A DNA stretch of 64,000 nt from NCBI GenBank assembly GCA_963784995.1, contig CAWATZ010000008.1, forward strand, positions 62,001-126,000. The letters are read 5' to 3'. Under the pieces are notes generated by a model. It saw only the letters and a list, made by a program, of their open reading frames with translations, did no database searches and had not been told where the DNA came from. A program made the position numbers and the translations under genes. This document shows, piece by piece, positions 17,327-25,187 of this stretch. The DNA is from CAWATZ01 sp963784995. GTDB lineage: Bacteria; Planctomycetota; Planctomycetia; Gemmatales; Gemmataceae. Within the stretch, counting starts at the first letter, position 1. Each line of letters begins with the position of its first letter.

Positions 17327-17356
17327 TTGACAGTTGCTTGTCAGCGACTGTATTGT
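17327..17356 (+). promoter_or_regulatory. Sigma70-type promoter and candidate operator of the marR gene
   Basis: TTGACA (17327-17332), an 18-bp spacer and TATTGT (17351-17356) form a good housekeeping promoter. A perfect inverted repeat TGACA-N6-TGTCA (17328-17343) overlaps the -35 box, as expected for an autoregulatory MarR operator. Confidence 0.7.
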
Positions 17357-17449
17357 GGCATTTGACTCTCTTACTCCATTGTGGCCAGCCACGCTTGCCT
17401 GCGGGAGCGCTGGCCTCGCACCCTCGGTTGGCATTTGGGAAAAGGCACC

Positions 17450-17920
17450 ATGGTTGCCACCCCGACCCAGATTCGTCTTGACGAGACAGCCCAGACCCTG
17501 TTCCAGGTGCTGGCGCAGTTTGGACTCACTGTCCCCCGCGGCCGCCGCCGCAGCAGCGACCTCAAAGAGATCGAGTTCCTCTCCCTGTCCCTGCTGCAGC
17601 AGCACGACACGATGATTGTCGGCGACATCCAGCGCCGTCTCGGCGTGCTGCCGGCCCAGATGTCGCGCATTCTGCGGGCGCTGGAGATGCGCGATCGACC
17701 CCTGATCGCTTGCCGGATCAACCCGCAGGACAAGCGCAAGATCGACGTCACCCTGACCTCGGCGGGGATCAAGGCCCTGCGCGAGTACCAGGCGGCACGC
17801 ATCCAGCACATCACCACTCTCCTCGGCCAGCTCGGCGAAGGCGACCTGGACTGCCTGCATCGGCTGCTGGATCGCTTCCAGGAACTGCTCACCGACAAGA
17901 ACAGCAACGGCGTGGATTGA
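17450..17920 (+). CDS. MarR-family winged-helix transcriptional regulator
   Basis: 156 aa. The middle shows the winged helix: VGDIQRRLGVLPAQMSRIL is the helix-turn-helix and RPLIACRINPQDKRKIDVTL is the wing with the D-x-R/K signature. Helices at both ends form the dimer interface (last about 40 residues). No ligand or cysteine sensor is evident. ATG 17450 is preferred over an earlier GTG at 17381 because AAAAGG precedes it and the domain begins there. A strong promoter with an overlapping inverted repeat lies 100 bp upstream, so self-repression is likely. The regulator is monocistronic, and its targets could include the neighbouring hyp genes, but nothing shows this. Confidence 0.88.
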   Translation: MVATPTQIRLDETAQTLFQVLAQFGLTVPRGRRRSSDLKEIEFLSLSLLQQHDTMIVGDIQRRLGVLPAQMSRILRALEMRDRPLIACRINPQDKRKIDVTLTSAGIKALREYQAARIQHITTLLGQLGEGDLDCLHRLLDRFQELLTDKNSNGVD

Positions 17921-17954
17921 GCCAGCGGGAATCCCTCCGGATTTTGGCGGGCCC

Positions 17955-18044
17955 GCCGAGCCGCGCACGCAGCGCAGCGGAGTAAGCGGCCCTTTGGGCG
18001 TCCGGAGGGCCGCTTACTCCGCTGCGCTGCGTGCGCGGCTCGGC
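17955..18044. repeat. 38-bp perfect inverted repeat
   Basis: Arms 17955-17992 and 18007-18044 are perfectly complementary with a 14-nt loop. It may terminate marR transcription ahead of the next promoter. Confidence 0.85.
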
Positions 18045-18079
18045 AGCTGCCCGAGAGGCCCACCCAAACCAGGCTGGAC

Positions 18080-18108
18080 TTGCGAGCGCTTTTCACCCCT
18101 GCTATACA
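18080..18108 (+). promoter_or_regulatory. Sigma70-type promoter for the PpiC-like gene
   Basis: TTGCGA (18080-18085), a 17-bp spacer and TATACA (18103-18108), about 52 bp before the start codon. Confidence 0.55.
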
Positions 18109-18159
18109 CTGCCTCCCCGGAAAAGGGTCACCGGGTCTTTCTCAGGAGGAGGCAGTCTC

Positions 18160-20082
18160 ATGGTCCACAAGTGCCCCGGCCGAGCCGGCCGTGCCGCGCT
18201 GCGGCTTGTCCTGGCGTGCGGCGGCAGCGTCATCCTGGGGGGCGTCCTGTTCTGGATGCGTGCCGGTTCGGAATCGCTGGCTCAGGGCCAGACCGGAGTT
18301 CCTCCCGCGGTCCAGCAGCCTGTCCCACCCTCGGCCCCTCCTGATTCCTCGGATTATGCACAGCGCGTGGTGGCTTGCTTGCACAACTCCAAGGTCACCC
18401 GTCAGGATCTGGGCGAGTACCTGGTGGCGCGCTTCGGGGCCGACAAGCTGGACTTGCTGATCAACAAGCGGATCATCGAGTACGCCTGCAACGCCCAGAA
18501 AATCGACGTCACCACCCAGGAGATCGAGGCCGACCTGGCTGACACGGTGAACGGCATGGCCCTCAATCCGCAGGAGTTCGTCGATAAGGTCCTCAAGGCC
18601 TATCGCAAGAACCTCTGCGAGTGGAAAGAGGACATGATCCGTCCCAAGCTGCTGCTCACCAAGCTGGTGCAGAACCGAATCACCCCCACCACCGAACCAG
18701 AGATCAGCATGGCGTTCGAGGCCCAGTATGGCGAGAAGCTCGTGGGCCGGATCATCGTCTGGCCGACTGAGCCTTCCGCCAGCGTTTGGCTCCCGCTGAA
18801 GAACGATGAAATGGCGTTCGCCAGGGCGGCGAAAAGTCAGGCCAATGCACAACTGGCCGCGAATGAAGGCCGGCTCGACAAGCCAGTCGGACGCTACACC
18901 ACCGGCAACCCCGCACTGGAAGACGCGATCTTCCAGCTGCTGCCCGGGCAGGCCAGCCAGCCAATCAAGGTGACGGAGGGGTATCTGATGTTCCGGTGCG
19001 ATCAGCGGCTGCCGGGCGATTCCACTGCCAGCATCCAGGCCAAACGCGAAGAGCTGATCAAGGGGATCATCGCCAGGAAGACGCAGGACGAAATTCAGAA
19101 GATCTGCCTGGAGCTGAAGAGGCAGGCCAACGCGCAAAAGCTGCTGCCCGGCAACCGGCAACCCCTGAACCCGGCCGGGGACAGGTCCGTTGACCCCGTC
19201 GCCGTGATCTTCGGCCGGGAGCCCATCACCCGGCAAGACCTGGGCGAATTCCTGATCGCCCGCTACGGAGCCGACAACCTGGAACTGCTGGTCAACCGGC
19301 GGATCATCGAGGAAGCCTGCCGGGCCCAGCGGATCGAGGTGACCCCGCAGGAGATCGACGCCGACCTGGCCCAGACGGTAGCCCGCCTGGGCGTCAGCCA
19401 GAAGGAGTTCGTCGATAAGTTCCTCAAGGCGTATCGGAAGAACCTCTACGAGTGGCGTGAGGACGTGATCCGACCCAAGCTGATGATGACCAAGCTGGTC
19501 CAGGATCAGGTCACCTGCACCCCTGATGAGCTCAAGTGGGCATTCGAGGCCCACTACGGCGAGACGATCGAGGGTCGGATGATCCTCTGGCCGCCAACCG
19601 AAGAGAAAATCGCCAAGCGCGAGTGGAACCAGATCAAGGACAGTGACGCCGAGTTCGTCAACAAGGCCAAGCACCAGGCCAGCCAGGAACTGTCTGCGAA
19701 AGAAGGCCGGATCGACCAACCGATTGGCAAGCACTCCACCGGCAACCAGCTTCTGGAAGAGGCGATCTTCCGGCTGCTGCCCGGAGAGGTCACCGTGCCC
19801 ATCGAGGCGCCGGAGGGCTGGGTGGTGTTCAAGTGCGACAAGCGCAACCCGCCCCAGACCAACGTCACCCTTGAGTCCGTTCGCGATTCGCTGATCCAGG
19901 AGGTCAAGGCGAAGAAGATCCAGCTCGTGATCCACAATCGCTTCCAGGAGCTGAAGGAGCAGGCCAATCCGCAGTTGCTGCTGCCCGGAGCCAGGAAATC
20001 GCGCGATCTGAGGGCCGAACTCAAGAGCGACATGTCGCCGGACGTGGGCGTTACTTCGGTCAAGCCCAGGGTCGGGAACTGA
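18160..20082 (+). CDS. SurA/PpiC-like periplasmic protein with two tandem copies of the fold
   Basis: 640 aa. A signal anchor spans about residues 10-36. The rest is two copies of one unit (about residues 65-345 and 360-620). Each copy begins TRQDLGE-LVAR-GAD-L-LL-N-RIIE, continues with a helical SurA-like part (KAYRKNL-EW-ED-IRPKL) and ends with a parvulin-like segment (EGRLDKPVGRYTTGNP, GYLMFRCDQR). The arrangement resembles a SurA-type chaperone or prolyl isomerase of the envelope. The catalytic parvulin residues look degenerate, so chaperoning is more likely than isomerase activity. AGGAGGAGG lies 8 nt before the ATG. It is monocistronic, with its own promoter and a terminator-like palindrome downstream. 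Confidence 0.75.
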   Translation: MVHKCPGRAGRAALRLVLACGGSVILGGVLFWMRAGSESLAQGQTGVPPAVQQPVPPSAPPDSSDYAQRVVACLHNSKVTRQDLGEYLVARFGADKLDLLINKRIIEYACNAQKIDVTTQEIEADLADTVNGMALNPQEFVDKVLKAYRKNLCEWKEDMIRPKLLLTKLVQNRITPTTEPEISMAFEAQYGEKLVGRIIVWPTEPSASVWLPLKNDEMAFARAAKSQANAQLAANEGRLDKPVGRYTTGNPALEDAIFQLLPGQASQPIKVTEGYLMFRCDQRLPGDSTASIQAKREELIKGIIARKTQDEIQKICLELKRQANAQKLLPGNRQPLNPAGDRSVDPVAVIFGREPITRQDLGEFLIARYGADNLELLVNRRIIEEACRAQRIEVTPQEIDADLAQTVARLGVSQKEFVDKFLKAYRKNLYEWREDVIRPKLMMTKLVQDQVTCTPDELKWAFEAHYGETIEGRMILWPPTEEKIAKREWNQIKDSDAEFVNKAKHQASQELSAKEGRIDQPIGKHSTGNQLLEEAIFRLLPGEVTVPIEAPEGWVVFKCDKRNPPQTNVTLESVRDSLIQEVKAKKIQLVIHNRFQELKEQANPQLLLPGARKSRDLRAELKSDMSPDVGVTSVKPRVGN

Positions 20083-20136
20083 GAGGCTGGTTCCACCAGC
20101 CGCTTGCGGTTTAGCGCGCCAGTGGGGTTGCATTAA

Positions 20137-20199
20137 CACTGCAGCGCGACGCCGGGATACGGGTTGTCGCAACCCGTATCCCGGCGTCGCGCTGCAGTG
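20137..20199. terminator. 29-bp hairpin between convergent genes, probable bidirectional terminator
   Basis: Arms 20137-20165 and 20171-20199 are perfectly complementary with a 5-nt loop. It sits between the convergent PpiC-like and glgB genes. It has no U-run, so termination is an inference from its location. Confidence 0.6.
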
Positions 20200-20246
20200 C
20201 TAACTCCGGGTCCATGGTCGCGTTTCTCCGCACACCCGATCAGTCC

Positions 20247-22218
20247 TCAGCGCTGGATGGCGACGGCCCGGAAGATCATGCCGTGCAAGGGCAATAACTT
20301 CGTGCTGAAACTGTGCGGATGATGAAAGGCCGGATGGGGCGCCGTGTGGTACTCGCTGACCAGGTTGTGGCCATTGCCGCCGAACTCGGTGGCGTCGGTG
20401 TCGATGACCTTGTGATACTTCCCCGGGAACGGCACTCCTAACCGGAACTCGGGAAAATAGTCCCGCGACAGGTTGAGCAGGTAGACCAGGAGATCATTGT
20501 AGTTCCGGTCGTAGCGCAGGAAGGCGAGGATGCCCTGCAGCGGGTTCTGGCATTCGATCCACTCGAAGCCATTGGGAATGTTGTCGCCCTCGTGCATGGC
20601 CGGTACGTGCTTGTAGACCTCGTTGAGCCGCTTGACGAACCACTGCACCGACTTGTGCAGGTGGTTCCAGGTCGAGGCCCACGGCAGCGGCTCCTCGGAG
20701 TTCCACTCGCTCCTCTGACCGAATTCCTGCCCCATGAAGAGCAGTTTCTTCTGCGGGTAGCCGAACTGCAACAGGTAGATCAACCGCAGGTTGGCGAACT
20801 TGTCGAAATCGCTCAGGTCCTCCGTCTTGTTGACCATCGAGTCGCTTCATGTGGACCACTTCGTCGTGTCCCAGGGGCAGCAAGAAATTCTCCGTGTGGT
20901 GGTACAGCATCGGATAGGTCAGATCGTTGTAGACCGCTCCGCGCTGGGAGCAGGGCGCTCGAAAGAACTTCATCATGTGCGACGTGCAGCCCAGGTCCCA
21001 CTTGAAGTCGAAGCCGTGGCCGCCGTGCTCCACCGGCCGGGTCACGCCGGCGGCAATGGTCGAGTCCTCGGCGATCAGGAGCGTCTCCGGATGTTCCTCC
21101 TTGACCGCATAACACATCGACTGCATGAAGCGGAATCCCTCCGGGTTGTGGCAATTGCCGTACTTCCGCAGAAACTCCCGGAACTGGTTTTCCGTCGCAA
21201 ACTCGTAGTGGTGAAATTGCCCCGCGGCATCCAGCCGGAAGCCATCGATGTAAAACTCCTCGATCCAGTGAAAGAGCGATGAGATCAGATAACTCTTCAC
21301 CTCGCTGCGCGCGAAATCAAAGTAGTACGTCCCCCAGGGCGTGTACCTGCGGTCAGGGATCGAGAACTCGAAGAGGTGATCGTCGTTATCGTAAAGGGCC
21401 AGCCCGGTTGCGTCCCGGGGGAAATGCACCAGCACCACGTCCAGGATCACGCCGATCCCTTCGCGATGGAAGGCATCGATGAGCCGCTTGAAATCGGTCG
21501 GACTCCCCAGCCGGGAGGTCGGGGCGTAGAAGCCGATCACCTGATAGCCCCACGACGGTACGTACGGGTGCTCCAGGATGCCCATCAGCTCGACGTGGGT
21601 GTACTCCATGTACTTGACGTAGGGAACCAGCTCGTCGATCAGTTCGTGGTAGCTCATCGGCCGGCCGTCCTTGAAGCGCCAGGACAGCGGATGCACCTCG
21701 TAAATGTTGAGCGGCCCCGCGAACTTGTCGGCCATCGGCACCTTGGGGTGCTTGAACTCGTAATAGGTCTCGCAGAAGACCGGGGTGCGGTTGGCGTCGT
21801 TCTCCAGCGACCGGGCGAAGGGATCGGCGCGGAACTCCCAGCGGTCGCCGGGCTTCTGGATGGCGAACTTGTAGGTACAGCCATGCCCCAGGCCGGGAAT
21901 GAACCGCTCCCAGACCCCTGTGTTGCCGTGCCGCTGCATGGCGTGGGCGTGGATGTTCCAGCCATTGAAGCTGCCGACCACGGCCACCTGCCTGGCATTG
22001 GGGGCCCAGACGGCAAACCGCACGCCTCCCTCGACCACGTGGGCCCCCAGGAGCCGATGGGCGCGGCGGTATTCTCCCGTGTTGAACAGGTACAGGTCGA
22101 AATCGGGAAGCGATCGCCCCCGCAGCGGGTCCACTTGAGGCTGGCCGTTCTCCAGTTCCTGGGCTGGCCTTTCTCCCGCCGGCGCAGGCAACACCGGCCT
22201 GGTGTCACTCGGATTCAT
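20247..22218 (-). CDS. glgB: 1,4-alpha-glucan branching enzyme GlgB (one-base frame change)
   Basis: GH13 enzyme with an N-terminal CBM48 domain (FAVWAPNARQVAVVGSFNGW) and the (beta/alpha)8 catalytic core. Motifs include VELMGILEHPYVPSWGYQV, GVILDVVLVHFP, the nucleophile region YIDGFRLDAAG, the acid/base LLIAEDST and the transition-state HDEVVH. It makes alpha-1,6 branches in glycogen. The frame breaks just after HDEVVHMKR at about 20838. Changing one base continues as SMVNKTEDLSDFDKFANLR and on to the C-terminal all-beta domain. The total is about 656 codons. It starts inside the end of the upstream gene (14-bp overlap), so the two are co-translated. Confidence 0.88.
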
Positions 22219-22942
22219 GGTTGAGCATCCCGTAGAGGCTGATGAGGTCGTTCTGGTAGAGTTTGTCCTGGCACAGCAAGAGCAGAGCGCGTTTGGCGAA
22301 GGCGTCGCTGGTCCGGATGTTCTCGATCAGGGCCTGCTTGACCGTTGCCTCGTCGAGGATTTTCTTCGCGTACAACGCCTCGACTTCTTCTCGGGTCCGC
22401 TCCAGGTACGGGTCACGGTAAGGCAGTTCGTCCTCGTAAATCGATTCCTTGCTGACCCACTCCCATTCCACGCGCTGCAGCCAGAACCGCTCCTCGCGGT
22501 AAATCGAATTAACGTTGAGCGTCAGATCGTCGGTGACCCAGAAGCGGGTATAGGGGTCATTGTACATGGCCCCGTATTCCGCGTTGGGCAACGTCACGTG
22601 GTTCCCCGAGAAGGTGCGAATGTTGACGCAGGCGTTGGCTGTGGTCCGGTAAGCGATCGACAGTTGTAAATACAGCCCTTCCCGGGCGTAGAGGTCCTTT
22701 TTCGGCAGCACGTCCTTGAAACACAGCGCCGGGCCGGCATCCCAGATCTCGATCAGGTCCTGCATCGGATCGTGAAACCAGTTGGGCCCATAAACCGTCG
22801 CCGCCGCGGCTCGGACGACTCCTCGCTGACCCGGAACGTGCTTCTCTTCCTTGATCACTGGACGGGGAATGACTGTCTTTCGCACCCGGGGAAAAATTCT
22901 CGTTGGACCGCTGCCACAGGTTGTTCCCTCGCTTTGAGGCAC
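22205..22942 (-). CDS. Hypothetical protein coupled to glgB
   Basis: Up to 245 aa. I do not recognise the family. The body is acidic and aromatic-rich (WFHDPMQDLIEIWDAGPAL, DPYTRFWVTDDLTLNVNSIY) with no signal peptide or membrane helix. Its C-terminal part is helical and charged. The first 30 residues are of low quality and run toward a palindromic element, so the true start may be further inside, for example in the PRPVIKEEKHVPGQRGVV region. The stop overlaps the glgB ATG by 14 bp, which points to a joint role in glycogen or storage-polysaccharide metabolism. Confidence 0.6.
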   Translation of the reverse strand: MPQSEGTTCGSGPTRIFPRVRKTVIPRPVIKEEKHVPGQRGVVRAAAATVYGPNWFHDPMQDLIEIWDAGPALCFKDVLPKKDLYAREGLYLQLSIAYRTTANACVNIRTFSGNHVTLPNAEYGAMYNDPYTRFWVTDDLTLNVNSIYREERFWLQRVEWEWVSKESIYEDELPYRDPYLERTREEVEALYAKKILDEATVKQALIENIRTSDAFAKRALLLLCQDKLYQNDLISLYGMLNHESE

Positions 22943-23025
22943 TCACAGAAAGAAAAGGAGGACGGGCTTCCCAGCCCGTCCAGCCGGCCTGGGAAGGCCG
23001 GCTTACCTCATTCTGTTAGTGCCTC
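22936..23025. repeat. Composite palindromic element, AGAGGCAC family, copy 3
   Basis: The ends GAGGCACTCACAGAA (22936-22950) and TTCTGTTAGTGCCTC (23011-23025) are complementary with one mismatch. Inside are two short hairpins (ACGGGC/GCCCGT and GCCGGCCT/AGGCCGGC). Confidence 0.75.
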
Positions 23026-23182
23026 TTTGCCAACCGACGCACTCTGACCTCCACTCTCAAGATACCAGATTCCCCCGATTGTGGAGAGCCTGCTTCTCCT
23101 CGTTCTGGCTCCCGCGCACTGCGGCACGGCTTGGTTGCAGCACCGTGGCTCTCAGCACCACGGAGAGACAGCGGTGCCGCCA

Positions 23183-23899
23183 TCATTTCATCCCGCCGAA
23201 AATGGCCAGCTCGAAGTATTTCCAGAAGCAGTCCACGTCCCGGAAACCGATCTGCCGAAGCCAGCGGCACTGGTCTTCCACCAGGGCGAGGATGTTGGCC
23301 GCTCGATCCGGGCGCTGCAGAAACTCCTGCCGCACCTGCTCCGGCGTCACCGGCTCGCCCTTCTCCTTGCGCCGTTGGTACAGATGTTCGGTCATGGCGT
23401 CGTCAAACATCTGCTCGATGCGGGGAGTGGTGCTGGCAACGTGTTCGCAGTTCAGGAAGACGCCGCCTGCCGCCAGCAGGCCGTGGATTTCCCGGTACAG
23501 CGTCCGTTTCCGCTCATCGGGCAGGTGATGGATGGCGAAACCGGAGACGATGACGTCGAACGGCCCGGCCAGAGCCGATTTCCAGCGTGGGTTCTGCAAG
23601 TCGGCTTCCAGAGTGGTTGCTCGCTTGCCGAACGGGCTCAAGCGCTGGCGGGCCTGTTCCAGCATCAGGGGCGAGAAATCGACAGCCAGGCCGCTGGTCT
23701 GGGGAAAGGCTTCCAGCAAGGCGGCCAGCAGGATGCCGTCGCCTGCTCCCAGATCGACAAGGCGCCGGCCCTGGGGACACGCATGCCGCACAACCCGAAG
23801 GAGAACGTCGAGCTGCCTGGCGCGGTCGGGAATCAGCAGGGACCGTTCGGTGAGGAACGCCCTGGCCACGTCGCGGTCTTTCCAGATTTCAGCAGGCAT
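23183..23899 (-). CDS. Class I SAM-dependent methyltransferase
   Basis: 238 aa. SAM-binding motif I is LVDLGAGDGILLAAL. The acidic loop follows as LAVDFSPLMLEQARQRL, then FDVIVSGFAIHHLPDERK and the strand after LLAAGGVFLNCEHV. The pattern matches small-molecule methyltransferases of the UbiE/CmoA type. The substrate cannot be told from sequence. The ATG at 23899 has GAGGAG upstream on the minus strand. The gene stands alone between a palindromic element and gene debris. Confidence 0.85.
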   Translation of the reverse strand: MPAEIWKDRDVARAFLTERSLLIPDRARQLDVLLRVVRHACPQGRRLVDLGAGDGILLAALLEAFPQTSGLAVDFSPLMLEQARQRLSPFGKRATTLEADLQNPRWKSALAGPFDVIVSGFAIHHLPDERKRTLYREIHGLLAAGGVFLNCEHVASTTPRIEQMFDDAMTEHLYQRRKEKGEPVTPEQVRQEFLQRPDRAANILALVEDQCRWLRQIGFRDVDCFWKYFELAIFGGMK

Positions 23900-24075
23900 C
23901 AACGACTCCTCTTTCCGGTTTGCAGTTTCCAGGCGGCCAGAGCCAGTCTACCTGCCGCGGGAGGCAACAGCCAGAGGCAACCAGACTCGTACAATGGCAG
24001 CAAAGCGCCCCGCCTGGCAGTCGTCGCCGGTCAGGGGTGACGCCGGCAGAGACCCACCAGGGAAAGGACTGACCC

Positions 24076-24147
24076 ATGCAACTCAAGACGGTGAAGATCG
24101 AGAAGCCGGACGACACCAACTTCATCCTCGGCCAGACGCATTTCATC
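24076..24147 (+). pseudogene. 5' fragment of an adenosine-specific kinase gene
   Basis: The first 24 codons read MQLKTVKIEKPDDTNFILGQ followed by THFI, matching the N-terminus of the adenosine-specific kinase family (PF04008, normally about 160 aa). The next bases switch abruptly to an unrelated fragment on the other strand. A purine-rich ribosome-binding site (GGGAAAGGA) still precedes the ATG. Confidence 0.7.
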
Positions 24148-24390
24148 AATCGGCAAAACGGCCCAGGGCTTCGCGCAGCCAGGGGCGAGCCCTGGCCGGT
24201 TGCAGCTCGGTGGCAGCAATGGCGCACCAGGGCGTTCGGTCGCGCAGGGTGGTTTCCAGGGCGAGAAGCGCTGGCGCATCCTCGGGGCGCAACAATTGGC
24301 CGGCATGGCGGAGGACCCCCCAGGCTTATTGGCGCACCATTTGCACGGTGGTATCATGGAGTTCATCCTCCCAGAACTGGGCAACGGCCC
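24147..24390 (-). pseudogene. 3' fragment of a HEAT/PBS-repeat-like gene
   Basis: The minus-strand frame reads AWGVLRHAGQLLRPEDAPAL then LALETTLRDRTPWCAIAATE and ends LGRFAD-stop at 24147-24149, a helical-repeat pattern. An in-frame TAA interrupts it at about 24327, and there is no start. Its end abuts the adenosine-kinase fragment exactly. Confidence 0.5.
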
Positions 24391-24422
24391 AGCATACAAT
24401 CCTGAAAGAACAAGAGACTGAC

Positions 24423-24647
24423 ATGAACGGTCAATCAGGCCACGCCACATTCAATGAGTTATTCCCATCCACGACCTCGCTTCTGGCCTGGCGTGCAGCC
24501 TACAAGGCGAGGAAAAAGGAGAACCAGAGCTTGGCAGAGGAATCGCCGGGAAGCGAGGAGGGCAAGCTGAAGGAAGTGGATGACCAGAAGGATGCGCCGG
24601 CAATGGACGCAATGGACCACCTTGCCGGGGCGTGGGAAGGATGCTAG
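24423..24647 (+). CDS. Small hypothetical protein, charged
   Basis: 74 aa, beginning MNGQSGHATFNELFPSTTSL and ending in an acidic/lysine-rich tail. There is no known family, signal or membrane segment. A possible -10 element CATACAAT lies about 30 nt upstream. An 18-bp sequence near its 3' end (24599-24616) recurs as an inverted copy at 24707-24724. It may be a real small gene or part of the surrounding debris. Confidence 0.4.
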   Translation: MNGQSGHATFNELFPSTTSLLAWRAAYKARKKENQSLAEESPGSEEGKLKEVDDQKDAPAMDAMDHLAGAWEGC

Positions 24648-24812
24648 CGTGCCAGGGAGAACTGGTTGTTCAAGCTGCGGTTCGTCCCGGACAGGAAAGG
24701 AGTCACTCCATTGCGTCCATTGCCGTCCATTGCTGTTGGCGTAGAGGCAATCATCGTCGAACCACGGAGACTTCGCGTTTCCTTACACTTTTCCGAAGCG
24801 GGAGAGGCGGGG

Positions 24813-25187
24813 ATGAGCGAACACACGCCGGGGCCGACTGAACTGGAAGGCACTTGGAGGCCGCTCTTGTTCGAGCGAGAAGGCCGGCTGGTCCCAGCCG
24901 TTGAGAACGCCGGGTTACTCCGCGTCATGGGCGGGGAGTTCACGTTGAAGTCGGGGGACTACGTCTGGGCCAGTGGCCTTGTGCGGGTTGACGCGACCGC
25001 CCGCCCCCGGCGGGTCGATTTCCTCCAGCCTCTCTGGCCGGGCCAGTGGTCGGTTCAGGCTGGCATCTACGAGGTGGCAGGGGACGAGCTACGGCTCCGG
25101 CTGGCCGACAACGAGGTTCCCCCTACTGGGTTCAACGGCGAGCAGGTCGTGTGTGGTTCTCCGCGGCTTACTTCAGAATGTCCTTGA
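24813..25187 (+). CDS. TIGR03067-like planctomycete domain protein, probably 3'-truncated
   Basis: 124 aa from the ATG at 24813, with GGGAGAGGCGGGG upstream. The sequence has the TIGR03067 pattern of an N-terminal ELEGTWRPL motif, a beta-rich middle and a late YEVAGDELRLRLA motif, which suggests a lipocalin-like barrel. The last about 8 residues (GSPRLTSECP) are antisense to the end of the convergent DUF1501 gene, and the expected final strand is missing. The two genes overlap by 20 bp at their 3' ends. There is no signal peptide. Function unknown. Confidence 0.6.
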   Translation: MSEHTPGPTELEGTWRPLLFEREGRLVPAVENAGLLRVMGGEFTLKSGDYVWASGLVRVDATARPRRVDFLQPLWPGQWSVQAGIYEVAGDELRLRLADNEVPPTGFNGEQVVCGSPRLTSECP

